From an uncultured Collinsella sp. (GTDB lineage Bacteria; Actinomycetota; Coriobacteriia; Coriobacteriales; Coriobacteriaceae): a stretch of DNA of 15,811 bases. Where the stretch lies: assembly GCA_902475375.1 (NCBI GenBank), contig CABRZC010000044.1:1-15811 (forward strand). Reading direction: 5' to 3'. Positions 7,341-13,816 of this stretch are shown here, piece by piece. The notes beneath the pieces were generated by a model. The model was not told where the DNA came from, did not search any database, and saw only the letters and a program-made list of their open reading frames with translations. The translations under genes were made by a program, and so were the position numbers. How positions within the stretch are numbered: the stretch's first letter is position 1; the number at the start of each line of letters is the position of its first letter.

Positions 7341-8303
7341 ATGCACGCAACTGATTTTGGTCGCACGCTCATCATCGCCAACCCAGCCGCCCAGTCGGGT
7401 GCGGCGCGCGAAGTTGCCGAGCGCCTGCAACGCTTTTTGGATATGACCGCGCGCGCATCCCAGTTTGACCTGGTGCTAACCGAGCACATGGGACACGCCA
7501 AGGAGCTTGCCGCACAGTCTCAGGGCTATCGCACCGTTATCGCACTCGGCGGCGACGGCGTGATCCACGAAGTCGTCAACGGGCTTATGACGCAAAAGGA
7601 GGACGCCCACCCCGCTCTTGCCGTCCTGCCCGTGGGCTCCGGCAACGATTTTGCCCAGACGCTCGATATCGAAGATTTCTCCGGCAAGGATTTTGGCGCG
7701 CTACTCACCTGTGAGCTGCAGCGTCAGGACATCGGGCGGATTCGCTCATGGAACCCCGCAAGCGGCAGCGGCGAGGCGATCGTCGAGCATTACGACCAGA
7801 CGCTCTCCGTCGGTATTGATGCCGCCATCGGCCTTGGCACCACCGAGCTGCGCAAAAAGACCGGCTTGACGGGTGCTCCGCTCTACACCCTTTCGGGACT
7901 TGAGCAGTTTGGCCTGCGCTATCGCAACTACCCCATGACAGTCAGCTTTGACGGCGCGCCCGCCGAGCGCGTGAGGGCGATCATCATGGCGATTCAGCTT
8001 GGTCCTACCTATGGCTCGGGCTATCGCATCTGCCCCGATGCCGACCCCTGCGACGGCATGCTCGACGTCTGCTACGCCTGCGGCCCCGTCCCTCGCGCGG
8101 TAGCCCTGCCTATGTTCCTTTCGGCCAAGGACGGCCACCATACCAAGTTGCCACCGGTTCGCATGCGCCGCTGCCGCCATGCCGAGCTAACTTTTGAGGA
8201 GCCCGACTACCCCATCCAGGCCGACGGCGAGCCCATCGTCGCCTCGCGCATCGAAGTCGACATCCTACCCGGCGCCCTCCAAGTCTGGCACCCAACCCGC
8301 TAA
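7341..8303 (+). CDS. Diacylglycerol/lipid kinase family protein (YegS/DgkB-like)
   Basis: This 320-residue cytoplasmic or peripheral membrane enzyme has the DAGK catalytic fold, which transfers ATP phosphate to diacylglycerol or a related lipid. Visible are IIANPAAQSG (11-20), the nucleotide loop ALGGDGVIHEVVNGL (68-82), AVLPVGSGNDFAQTL (94-108) and the C-terminal YPIQADGEPI (290-299) of the family. The common GGDGT and GTGNDFA are GGDGV and GSGNDFA here; both are conservative changes. I choose the ATG at 7341 because GGGAG lies 7 nt upstream; an in-frame GTG at 7269 lacks a good site. It follows the CLC gene by 87 nt and may share its transcript. Its exact lipid substrate is unknown. Confidence 0.9.
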   Translation: MHATDFGRTLIIANPAAQSGAAREVAERLQRFLDMTARASQFDLVLTEHMGHAKELAAQSQGYRTVIALGGDGVIHEVVNGLMTQKEDAHPALAVLPVGSGNDFAQTLDIEDFSGKDFGALLTCELQRQDIGRIRSWNPASGSGEAIVEHYDQTLSVGIDAAIGLGTTELRKKTGLTGAPLYTLSGLEQFGLRYRNYPMTVSFDGAPAERVRAIIMAIQLGPTYGSGYRICPDADPCDGMLDVCYACGPVPRAVALPMFLSAKDGHHTKLPPVRMRRCRHAELTFEEPDYPIQADGEPIVASRIEVDILPGALQVWHPTR

Positions 8304-8310
8304 CCCCACC

Positions 8311-8380
8311 TAAGTTGCGGTGAAATAGGGACTGTTTATGCAGTTAAAGCCGCAAACAGTCCCTATTTCACCGCAACTTA
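8311..8380. repeat. Long perfect palindromic repeat (27-bp arms)
   Basis: The arms TAAGTTGCGGTGAAAT...ACTGTTT and its exact complement (8311-8337 and 8354-8380) are 27 bp each with a 16-nt loop. The element fills the gap between the stop codons of two convergent genes. Neither side has a T tract, so it is not a standard intrinsic terminator, although it could stop transcripts from both sides. The inner half GTGAAATAGGGACTGT resembles the palindrome at 8798-8828 (GTGACAAAGGGACAGT, 13 of 16), which suggests a dispersed repeat family. Confidence 0.9.
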
Positions 8381-8389
8381 TTGAGAAGA

Positions 8390-8770
8390 TCATTCCTCCC
8401 CGCCCGGCTTGCGACGGTTAGCCTTTTTAATCGCATTGAAGTGCTTGTCGTTGAGCCTGCGCTGGCGCGATCGCTGGGGCACTTTGGTCTTGACGCGACG
8501 GCGCGGCGGACGGCCACGACGCTCAAGCTCTGCGCGCAGCTTACGCAGGCAGCTCGCGCGATTCTGAAACTGACTACGGCTCTCGCGCGCCGTCACAACA
8601 ATCCCCGTGGGCCCATGCTTCATACGCACCGCCGAGTCCGTCGTGTTCACGCCCTGCCCGCCCGGACCCGTCGCATGAAACACCTGCACCTCGCAATCGC
8701 GCGCCAACTCCTCGGCCGACATCTCGGCATAGCGCGCATACTCGCGCCATTCCATCTTGTTCTCGTCCAT
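8390..8770 (-). CDS. Small GGQ-domain release-factor-like protein (ArfB/PrfH type)
   Basis: This 126-residue protein carries only the peptidyl-tRNA hydrolysis domain of class I release factors. It has HATGPGGQGVNTTDSAVRM (32-50) with the catalytic GGQ at 37-39, then PTGIVVTARESRSQFQNRASCL. There is no codon-recognition domain. The last 40 residues are strongly basic (RRGRPPRRRVKTKV, RSRQRRL, KKANRRK), like the ArfB tail that enters the mRNA channel of stalled ribosomes. A ribosome rescue role is inferred from this. The residue after GGQ is Gly rather than the usual His. The ATG at 8770 has GGAGG 7 nt upstream; an upstream ATG at 8788 overlaps that site. It lies just past the xpt terminator and between two related palindromes. 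Confidence 0.85.
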   Translation of the reverse strand: MDENKMEWREYARYAEMSAEELARDCEVQVFHATGPGGQGVNTTDSAVRMKHGPTGIVVTARESRSQFQNRASCLRKLRAELERRGRPPRRRVKTKVPQRSRQRRLNDKHFNAIKKANRRKPGGEE

Positions 8771-8790
8771 ATCAGCACCTCCCCTCATAC

Positions 8791-8828
8791 AAAAAAAATG
8801 TGACAAAGGGACAGTCCCTTTGTCACAT
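8791..8828 (-). terminator. xpt terminator made of a perfect palindrome with T8
   Basis: ATGTGACAAAGGGAC-a-GTCCCTTTGTCACAT has perfect 15-bp arms around one central base. On the minus strand it is followed by eight Ts, giving a classic intrinsic terminator 28 nt past the xpt stop. Its core resembles the 8311-8380 palindrome, so it may be a repeat recruited as a terminator. The ribosome binding site of the next gene starts less than 20 nt beyond the T tract. Confidence 0.9.
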
Positions 8829-8855
8829 CGCATACCAATCGCTTGTGTTGCGCGC

Positions 8856-9434
8856 TTAGGCGAAGGTGATCTCGCCGTTCTCGCAGTCCATATCGGCGAT
8901 ACGGGCCAGGCTCTCAACGCGGAAGCCGCGCTTACGGAGCTTATCGCCGCCGCCCTGGAAGCCCTTCTCAACGGCGATGCCAATGCCGGCAACTTCGGCG
9001 CCCGCAGCCTCGCAGATCTTAATAAGGCCCTCAAGCGCGCAGCCGTTGGCCAGGAAGTCGTCGATAATCAGGACCTTGTCGCCCTCGGACAGGAAGCGCT
9101 TGCCGACGATGACCGGGTACTCCTTCTGCTTGGTAAAGGAGTAGATGGTCGTGGCATACTGCTCGCCGTCAAGGTTGATAGACTGCGCCTTCTTGGCAAA
9201 GACCACCGGCACGCCGCCAAAATGCTGAGCCGCGATGCAAGCCATGCCAATGCCCGAAGCCTCGATCGTCAGGATCTTGTTGATCTCGACACCCTCGAAC
9301 AGACGGGCCCACTCGGCACCCATGCGGTCGAACAGCTCAACGTCGCACTGGTGGTTGAGGAAGGCGTCAACCTTAAGGACGTTACCGGCCTTTACGATGC
9401 CGTCATGGCGAATACGATCCTCAAGCTCCTGCAT
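8856..9434 (-). CDS. xpt: Xanthine phosphoribosyltransferase
   Basis: This 192-residue cytoplasmic enzyme makes XMP from xanthine and PRPP in purine salvage. The match to the B. subtilis Xpt family is clear along the whole length: VLKVDAFLNHQ (19-29), KILTIEASGIG (53-63), GVPVVFAKK (74-82), YSFTKQ (98-103), the PRPP-binding VLIIDDFLANG (121-131), AGIGIAVEKGFQ (149-160) and RVESLARI at the end. The ATG at 9434 has AGAAGGGG 7 nt upstream. In many Firmicutes xpt is under a purine riboswitch, but I find none in the 158 nt upstream. There is a weak extended -10 (TGGTAGACT, minus strand, near 9490-9498) and a small CGCGG/CCGCG hairpin just before the binding site. Confidence 0.97.
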   Translation of the reverse strand: MQELEDRIRHDGIVKAGNVLKVDAFLNHQCDVELFDRMGAEWARLFEGVEINKILTIEASGIGMACIAAQHFGGVPVVFAKKAQSINLDGEQYATTIYSFTKQKEYPVIVGKRFLSEGDKVLIIDDFLANGCALEGLIKICEAAGAEVAGIGIAVEKGFQGGGDKLRKRGFRVESLARIADMDCENGEITFA

Positions 9435-9592
9435 GGCGCAACCCCTTCTCGCGGCAACGATACCGCGCGATTAATAAACGTTGTTCGATAGTCTACCACG
9501 GACCGACCCCCGCCCGTCCCACAAGCCGCATCGCACCATAAAGCCGCAAGACCAGTAGATGGGCCGATTCGTGGCAAGCCTGCCTCCACAAG

Positions 9593-10897
9593 CTAATGGC
9601 GGGCGCGCACCCTCACCAAACGCACCATGGCAAGCGCAAAGCCCACGGCGGCCACAGCCATGAGCACGTAGAACACCGAACGGAAACCAAACAGGAACAC
9701 ATCCGGACGGCCTGCAACAAAACTGGTCACGGCCTCGCCCATCGCCACGCTCATCTGCCCATACAGGATATGCGACGCCGCCGTAATGCCCGCTGCCATA
9801 CCCGCATAGCGCGCCAGGCTACCCAGGCTGCCTGCAAAACCGAGCGCCTCGCGCGGGGCCGAACCCATATACAGCGAGTTGTTGGGGCTCTGGAAAATCG
9901 ACGTACCGCACGACATAAACGCGACACAGCACACGATCACAGGGATAGAAGAGTGCTCATCGAGCGTGCTTACCGCAAAAAGACCGCATACGTACACGCC
10001 CAGGCCGACCGCCGTGGGGCCCTCGCAGCCAACACGGTCCGAAACCGTACCCGAAAGCGGTCCGATAAAGGCATTCACCATCGGCAGTGCCAAAAAGAGC
10101 AGTCCGGAAATGTCAGAACCAAAGCCGTGGGCGTCCTGAAAATAGAACGGCAGAATAAACTCGGATGCGCCAATGCCAACGAACACGATGAGCATGCAGG
10201 CAAGGTTGATAGTGAAGGCCGAATTTGCAAAGCAGCGACGAGCAGCCTCGATCAGGGACATGGGGCGCTCGCCGGCCTCCGGCTTAACATGCGGCAGCGT
10301 GTAGAGCCCCACGATAAACGAGATGACGCCGATGGGCAGGTTGATGAGGAAGATACTCTCCCAGGGAAAGCTTGCCACCAGCATGCCACCGAGCACGGGG
10401 CCACACATCATGCCGAGGGCCACGAAGGTCGCAAGAATACCCATGGCACGGCCTCGTTCGCGCGCCGGGAACGACTCGGTGATGATACCCATGTTGTTAG
10501 CCATGGCCGCCGCGCAACCGACGCCTTGAACGATGCGCGCCAGAATAAGAACTTCGAGCGAGGCCGAAAGGCCGCAAAGCAGCGAACCGGCCGTAAAGAC
10601 GATTACGCCCAGCTGGAATACGCCGACCTTGCCGCGCACGTCGCCCAGGCGGCCAAACGGCAGCATAGCCACGCACGTCGCAAGCAGATACACCGAGCTC
10701 ACCAGCTGAATGCGATCGAGGCCCACGCCCAGCTCCTTTTGCATCACGGGCAGCGCCACGGTCACGACGGTCGAATCCAGACACGACATAAACGTCATGA
10801 TGAGCACGGTAAACAGAATCGCCCATTTGTTCTTGCCATGGGTGTCGCCCTCTAGAGCAATGTGCTCACGGCGCAGCTGCTCTGCGGTTTTCTCCAT
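9593..10897 (-). CDS. MFS transporter, DHA2 (EmrB/QacA)-like drug exporter
   Basis: This 434-residue integral membrane protein looks like a proton-driven exporter. It has the DHA2 signature around helix 1 (MTFMSCLDSTVVTVALPVMQKELG), the loop 2-3 motif GRLGDVRGKVGVF, helix 4 ARIVQGVGCAAAMANNMGII and the exporter motif C region GMMCGPVLGGML. I count about 12 hydrophobic segments, fewer than the usual 14 of DHA2, and the length is also slightly short. The substrate cannot be read from sequence. I choose the ATG at 10897 (AAAGG 6 nt upstream); the ATG at 10903 abuts that site. The metY terminator T tract ends only about 26 nt before this start, so expression depends on readthrough or on the possible promoter at 11037-11065. 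Confidence 0.88.
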   Translation of the reverse strand: MEKTAEQLRREHIALEGDTHGKNKWAILFTVLIMTFMSCLDSTVVTVALPVMQKELGVGLDRIQLVSSVYLLATCVAMLPFGRLGDVRGKVGVFQLGVIVFTAGSLLCGLSASLEVLILARIVQGVGCAAAMANNMGIITESFPARERGRAMGILATFVALGMMCGPVLGGMLVASFPWESIFLINLPIGVISFIVGLYTLPHVKPEAGERPMSLIEAARRCFANSAFTINLACMLIVFVGIGASEFILPFYFQDAHGFGSDISGLLFLALPMVNAFIGPLSGTVSDRVGCEGPTAVGLGVYVCGLFAVSTLDEHSSIPVIVCCVAFMSCGTSIFQSPNNSLYMGSAPREALGFAGSLGSLARYAGMAAGITAASHILYGQMSVAMGEAVTSFVAGRPDVFLFGFRSVFYVLMAVAAVGFALAMVRLVRVRARH

Positions 10898-10923
10898 ATC
10901 CATCCTTTCGAGTGGCGCAACGC

Positions 10924-10971
10924 AAAAAACGGGGCCCCAATCGCCTGCAAACAGCCGCGATTGGGGTCCCG
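10924..10971 (-). terminator. Intrinsic terminator after metY, in the MFS gene leader
   Basis: A 15-bp stem (10930-10944 with 10957-10971; CGGGACCCCAATCGC on the minus strand, one mismatch) with a 12-nt loop is followed by T6. It ends metY transcripts and lies immediately before the MFS ribosome binding site, so it could also serve as an attenuator. Confidence 0.9.
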
Positions 10972-11036
10972 CCTACGGAATCGGAACGAAAGGTCACCGA
11001 AGCTTTCTGCCAGCATCGGCACCTTGCACGAACGCT

Positions 11037-11065
11037 AGCCTAGCACTGCTCGAGCGCCCGCTCAA
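11037..11065 (-). promoter_or_regulatory. Possible MFS promoter inside the metY 3' end
   Basis: On the minus strand TTGAGC (11060-11065), a 17-bp spacer and TAGGCT (11037-11042) form a moderate promoter-like pair overlapping the last metY codons. The transcript would have a leader of about 130 nt containing a hairpin at 10991-11024 and the terminator at 10924-10971. Both boxes are only partial matches. Confidence 0.3.
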
Positions 11066-12323
11066 GGTCGGCAATCAGGTCGGCCGTGTCCTCGAGGCCG
11101 CACGACAGGCGCACCATGTCGGCGGAGATGCCACAGGCGATGAGCTCCTCATCGTTCATCTGGCGGTGCGTGGCATTAGCGGGATGCAGGCAGCAAGTGC
11201 GGGCATCTGCCACGTGCGTGGCGATCTGGGCGAGCTTGAGGCTCTTCATAAAGGTCTCGGCCGCCGCGCGACCACCGTTAAAGCCAAAGCTCACAACACC
11301 GCAGGTACCGTTGGGCATGTACTTCTGAGCCAGGTCATAGTACTTATCGCCCTCCAGGCCCGGATAGCTCACGAAGCGTACCTTGGGATGACCCTGCAGG
11401 AACTTGGCAACGGCCAGGCCGTTCTCACAATGACGCGGCATGCGCACATGCAGACTCTCGAGCGAGCTGTTCAGGAAGAACGCCGCCTGCGGGTTCTGCA
11501 TGGGGCCAAGGTCGCGCATGAGCTGCGCGGTGGCCTTGGTAATGAAGGCGCCCTCGCGACCGAACTTCTCGGCATAGGTCACGCCGTGGTAGCTCTCGTC
11601 GGGCGTGGTGAGACCCGGGAACTTGTCCGCATGGGCCATCCAGTCAAACTGACCGTGATCGACGATCACGCCGCCCAGGTAGGCAGCATGTCCATCCATG
11701 TACTTGGTGGTGGAGTGCGTAACGATGTCGGCGCCCCACTCAAAGGGACGGCACATCACGGGTGTCGGGAAGGTGTTGTCGACCATCAGCGGCACGCCGT
11801 GGTCATGTGCGGCCTTGGCAAAGCGCTCAATATCGAGCACGGCAAGGGCGGGGTTGGCGATCGTCTCGCCAAAGACGAGCTTTGTATTGGGCTCAAAGGC
11901 TGCCTCGAGCTCCTCGTCGGTGCAGTCGGGGGCAACGAACGTGCAGGTCAGACCCATGCGCTCCATGGTATGGGCGAGCAGGTTATAGGTACCGCCGTAG
12001 ATGGCAGAGCTCGCGACCACGTGATCGCCGGCACCGGCAACGTTAAAGATCGCAAGGAAGTTCGCAGCCATGCCCGAGCTCGTGAGCATCGCAGCGGTGC
12101 CGCCCTCCATCTCGCAGATCTTGGCGGCAACCAGATCGCACGTGGGGTTCTGCAGACGGCTGTAGAAGTAGCCCGACTCCTCCAGGTCAAACAGCTTGCC
12201 CATGTGCTCCGACGTGTCGTACTTCCACGTGGTGGACTGGTAGATAGGCACCTGGCGCGGCTCCGCGTCGCCCGGGCGATAGCCGCCCTGAACACATGTG
12301 GTACCGATAGTCTGCTCGCTCAT
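11040..12323 (-). CDS. O-acetylhomoserine sulfhydrylase, Cys/Met metabolism PLP enzyme
   Basis: This 427-residue cytoplasmic PLP enzyme resembles MetY, which makes homocysteine from O-acetylhomoserine and sulfide. Key segments are the N-terminal TTCVQGGYRPGDAEPRQVPIYQSTTW, YSRLQNPT, EGGTAAMLTSSGMAANF, the PLP-phosphate loop SSAIYGGTYNL, VDNTFPTP with the PLP-N1 Asp (about 182) and the Schiff-base Lys in HSTTKYMDGH (about 207). Length agrees with MetY (about 425-430) rather than the shorter MetB/MetC. The ATG at 12323 has GGGAG 6 nt upstream; the frame is open further up but no better start exists. It is divergent from the redox-protein gene. Related family members with other thiol substrates cannot be excluded. 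Confidence 0.92.
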   Translation of the reverse strand: MSEQTIGTTCVQGGYRPGDAEPRQVPIYQSTTWKYDTSEHMGKLFDLEESGYFYSRLQNPTCDLVAAKICEMEGGTAAMLTSSGMAANFLAIFNVAGAGDHVVASSAIYGGTYNLLAHTMERMGLTCTFVAPDCTDEELEAAFEPNTKLVFGETIANPALAVLDIERFAKAAHDHGVPLMVDNTFPTPVMCRPFEWGADIVTHSTTKYMDGHAAYLGGVIVDHGQFDWMAHADKFPGLTTPDESYHGVTYAEKFGREGAFITKATAQLMRDLGPMQNPQAAFFLNSSLESLHVRMPRHCENGLAVAKFLQGHPKVRFVSYPGLEGDKYYDLAQKYMPNGTCGVVSFGFNGGRAAAETFMKSLKLAQIATHVADARTCCLHPANATHRQMNDEELIACGISADMVRLSCGLEDTADLIADLERALEQC

Positions 12324-12360
12324 ATCTTGCTCCCTTGCCTGGGTTACGTTTATTCGGTTC

Positions 12361-12389
12361 ACGATACCGCTACCCTGCACCCCTCTCAA
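12361..12389 (-). promoter_or_regulatory. metY-like gene promoter
   Basis: On the minus strand TTGAGA (12384-12389), a 17-bp spacer and TATCGT (12361-12366) place the start of transcription near 12354, giving a leader of about 30 nt. The -35 overlaps one arm of an imperfect palindrome, CTCAACCCA/TGGGTT-AT-GAG (12385-12413), that could be an operator. I see no SAM riboswitch in the leader; it is too short for one. Confidence 0.5.
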
Positions 12390-12506
12390 CCCATCCCCAA
12401 GGTGGGTTATGAGACAAATTGATCAGGGTATTTATCTCAAGCCTTGGGCATTTGCTCGATAGATAAAAATGAGGCATACATGAAGCTCTCGATGATTACG
12501 TGCACC

Positions 12507-12538
12507 GTCACGGGTACCATAGGCGGGTACACCGTGAC
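12507..12538 (+). promoter_or_regulatory. Hairpin directly before the redox-protein ribosome binding site
   Basis: GTCACGGGTACC pairs with GGTACaCCGTGAC: 12 bp with one bulged A and a 7-nt loop. It ends 2 nt before the AAGGAG that serves the ATG at 12552. It could limit or stabilise translation initiation. There is no T tract, so it is not a terminator. If the upstream ATG at 12480 were used, it would lie inside coding sequence. Confidence 0.5.
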
Positions 12539-12551
12539 CAAGGAGACAACG

Positions 12552-12998
12552 ATGAAGCAAATCGATACGGCCCAGCTCGACATCACCGCCTGTCAGGCCC
12601 AAGCTGCCGAATACCACGCCCGTGGCTTTAACTGCGCCCAGGCCGTCGCCTGCACGCTCGCGCCCGCCGTCGGGCTCGACCCCCAGATCGCCTTTACCCT
12701 CACCGAGGGCTTTGGTGCCGGCATGGGCGGCATGACCGAAACCTGCGGCGCCATCTCGGGCTCCGTGGCCATCATGGGCTTTGTAATGAGCGACGGCATG
12801 GAAAACCCCAAGACCAAAGGCCAGACCTACAAGCTGTCGCGCGAGATCGCCAAGCGTTTTGGCGAGAAGAACACGACGACCGTCTGCGGCACGCTCAAGG
12901 GTGCCGGATCGGATAGGGGTCCGCTCCGCAGCTGCCCCGGCTGCATCGACGATGCCATCGAGATCGCCTGCGATGTGCTAAAGCAGCTCGCCGAGTAA
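12552..12998 (+). CDS. C_GCAxxG_C_C family putative redox protein
   Basis: This 148-residue cytoplasmic protein matches the small cysteine-rich family named for its C_GCAxxG_C_C pattern. It has RGFNCAQAV (Cys28), GFGAGMGGMTETCGAISGS (Cys65), VCGTLKG (Cys112) and SCPGCIDDA (Cys128, Cys131). The spaced cysteines suggest a metal or redox role; no reaction is established for the family as far as I know. The ATG at 12552 has AAGGAG 6 nt upstream. An in-frame ATG at 12480 with GAGG would add 24 residues (MKLSMITCTVTG...), but that stretch forms a hairpin and looks like leader. It is divergent from the MetY-like gene and convergent with the YigZ gene. Confidence 0.85.
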   Translation: MKQIDTAQLDITACQAQAAEYHARGFNCAQAVACTLAPAVGLDPQIAFTLTEGFGAGMGGMTETCGAISGSVAIMGFVMSDGMENPKTKGQTYKLSREIAKRFGEKNTTTVCGTLKGAGSDRGPLRSCPGCIDDAIEIACDVLKQLAE

Positions 12999-13011
12999 AC
13001 GGTAGCAACAT

Positions 13012-13062
13012 AAAACGACGGCCGGCGCGCTTGGGATCCATCCAAAAGCACGCCGACCGTCG
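13012..13062 (-). terminator. Intrinsic terminator between convergent genes
   Basis: A 17-bp stem with two mismatches (13016-13032 with 13046-13062) is followed on the minus strand by T4, ending yigZ transcripts. On the plus strand it lies 17 nt past the redox-protein stop and may stop that transcript too, though without a T tract. Confidence 0.85.
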
Positions 13063-13065
13063 CCG

Positions 13066-13701
13066 TTAGAACTCGGCAAATTCGGGAGCGCCGGCCTCGA
13101 TCTCCTCGCGCCCCGCCATAAGCTCGCGCATCTTAGCGCAAAACGGCTCCTGCTCCCCCGCTTTAAACACCAAATGAAGTGTCACGGCATCCGCGTAATC
13201 GGTATCCGAAACCTTGGCACCCGAATCCTGCGCCAAACGAAGCACCTGCTCATACTGCGGATAGGCCACATGCACGTCAACCGACACGACACTCGTCATC
13301 TCGACGATCTGCCCGGCCTCCTGAGCCGCGGCCACCGCCGCCTGCGTCGCCGCGGTATAGGCGCGTACCAAGCCACCAGGACCCAACAGCGTGCCGCCAA
13401 AATAGCGCGTCACTACGCAGCAAACATTTTTGAGCTCCGCGCCGCGCAACACCTCGAGCGTCGGCATACCGCTCGTGCGGCTCGGCTCACCGTCATCGCT
13501 CTGACGCTCGCGTCCATCGACCAAAATCCACGCGGGAACATTGTGTCGAGCGTCGTAATGACGTTTGCGAACCATCTCGATAAAGGCATTCGCCTCATCC
13601 TCGGACTCAATATGGACCAGCTGGGCAATAAACCGGCTCTTGCGGTCCACAAACTCGCCCGAAGCCTCAATATTCGATTGCAGAGTAAAATAGCTGTCCA
13701 A
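13066..13701 (-). CDS. YigZ/IMPACT family protein
   Basis: This protein of about 211 residues belongs to the UPF0029/IMPACT family, related to E. coli YigZ and eukaryotic IMPACT, a regulator of translation signalling. Its bacterial function is poorly defined. The N-terminal domain shows KSRFIAQLVHIESEDEANAFI, RKRHYDARHNVPAWI, SDDGEPSRTSGMPTLEVL and VTRYFGGTLLGPGGLVRAYT, all family hallmarks. The usual SDDGEP.GTAG is changed to SRTSG. The C-terminal part (DVHVAYPQYEQVLRL onward) fits the DUF1949-like domain. No ATG lies near the start; the two adjacent TTG codons at 13704 and 13701 are the candidates, and GAGGGG 5 nt before 13701 decides for it. Confidence 0.9.
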   Translation of the reverse strand: MDSYFTLQSNIEASGEFVDRKSRFIAQLVHIESEDEANAFIEMVRKRHYDARHNVPAWILVDGRERQSDDGEPSRTSGMPTLEVLRGAELKNVCCVVTRYFGGTLLGPGGLVRAYTAATQAAVAAAQEAGQIVEMTSVVSVDVHVAYPQYEQVLRLAQDSGAKVSDTDYADAVTLHLVFKAGEQEPFCAKMRELMAGREEIEAGAPEFAEF

Positions 13702-13755
13702 CAAAGCCCCTCAGATAACAAGCAAAGCAAAAACAGCCTCAATAATACGGCAAAG

Positions 13756-13793
13756 GGTGTACCGTTGCCGTCGCCAACAAGAACGGAAACACC
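13756..13793. repeat. Hairpin whose loop carries a repeated 13-mer
   Basis: GGTGT-a-CCGTT pairs with AACGG-aa-ACACC around a 15-nt loop. The loop contains GCCGTCGCCAACA (13767-13779), which recurs 33 bp later at 13800-13812 right before the rod-like repeat. No T tract follows on either strand. The function is unknown. Confidence 0.55.
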
Positions 13794-13816
13794 AATGATG
13801 CCGTCGCCAACAGCGA

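Noticed and set aside
9435..9592. Purine riboswitch expected before xpt
   Set aside because: I find no TATA...GGGTTTCTACC-type core or three-way junction in this stretch.
9596..10855. Plus-strand open frame opposite the MFS gene
   Set aside because: The product is full of His, Arg and Gln and has no membrane segments or motifs; the minus strand has a complete transporter.
10710..12422. 570-codon plus-strand open frame opposite the metY-like gene
   Set aside because: It is an antisense shadow; the minus strand carries the PLP lysine and the full MetY pattern.
12324..12444. SAM riboswitch before the metY-like gene
   Set aside because: The predicted leader is about 30 nt and I see no SAM-I, SAM-II or SAM-IV core in the flank.
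13713..13742. Promoter pair TTGAGG and TTATCT for the YigZ gene
   Set aside because: The transcript would start at or after the ribosome binding site, which does not fit the chosen start.
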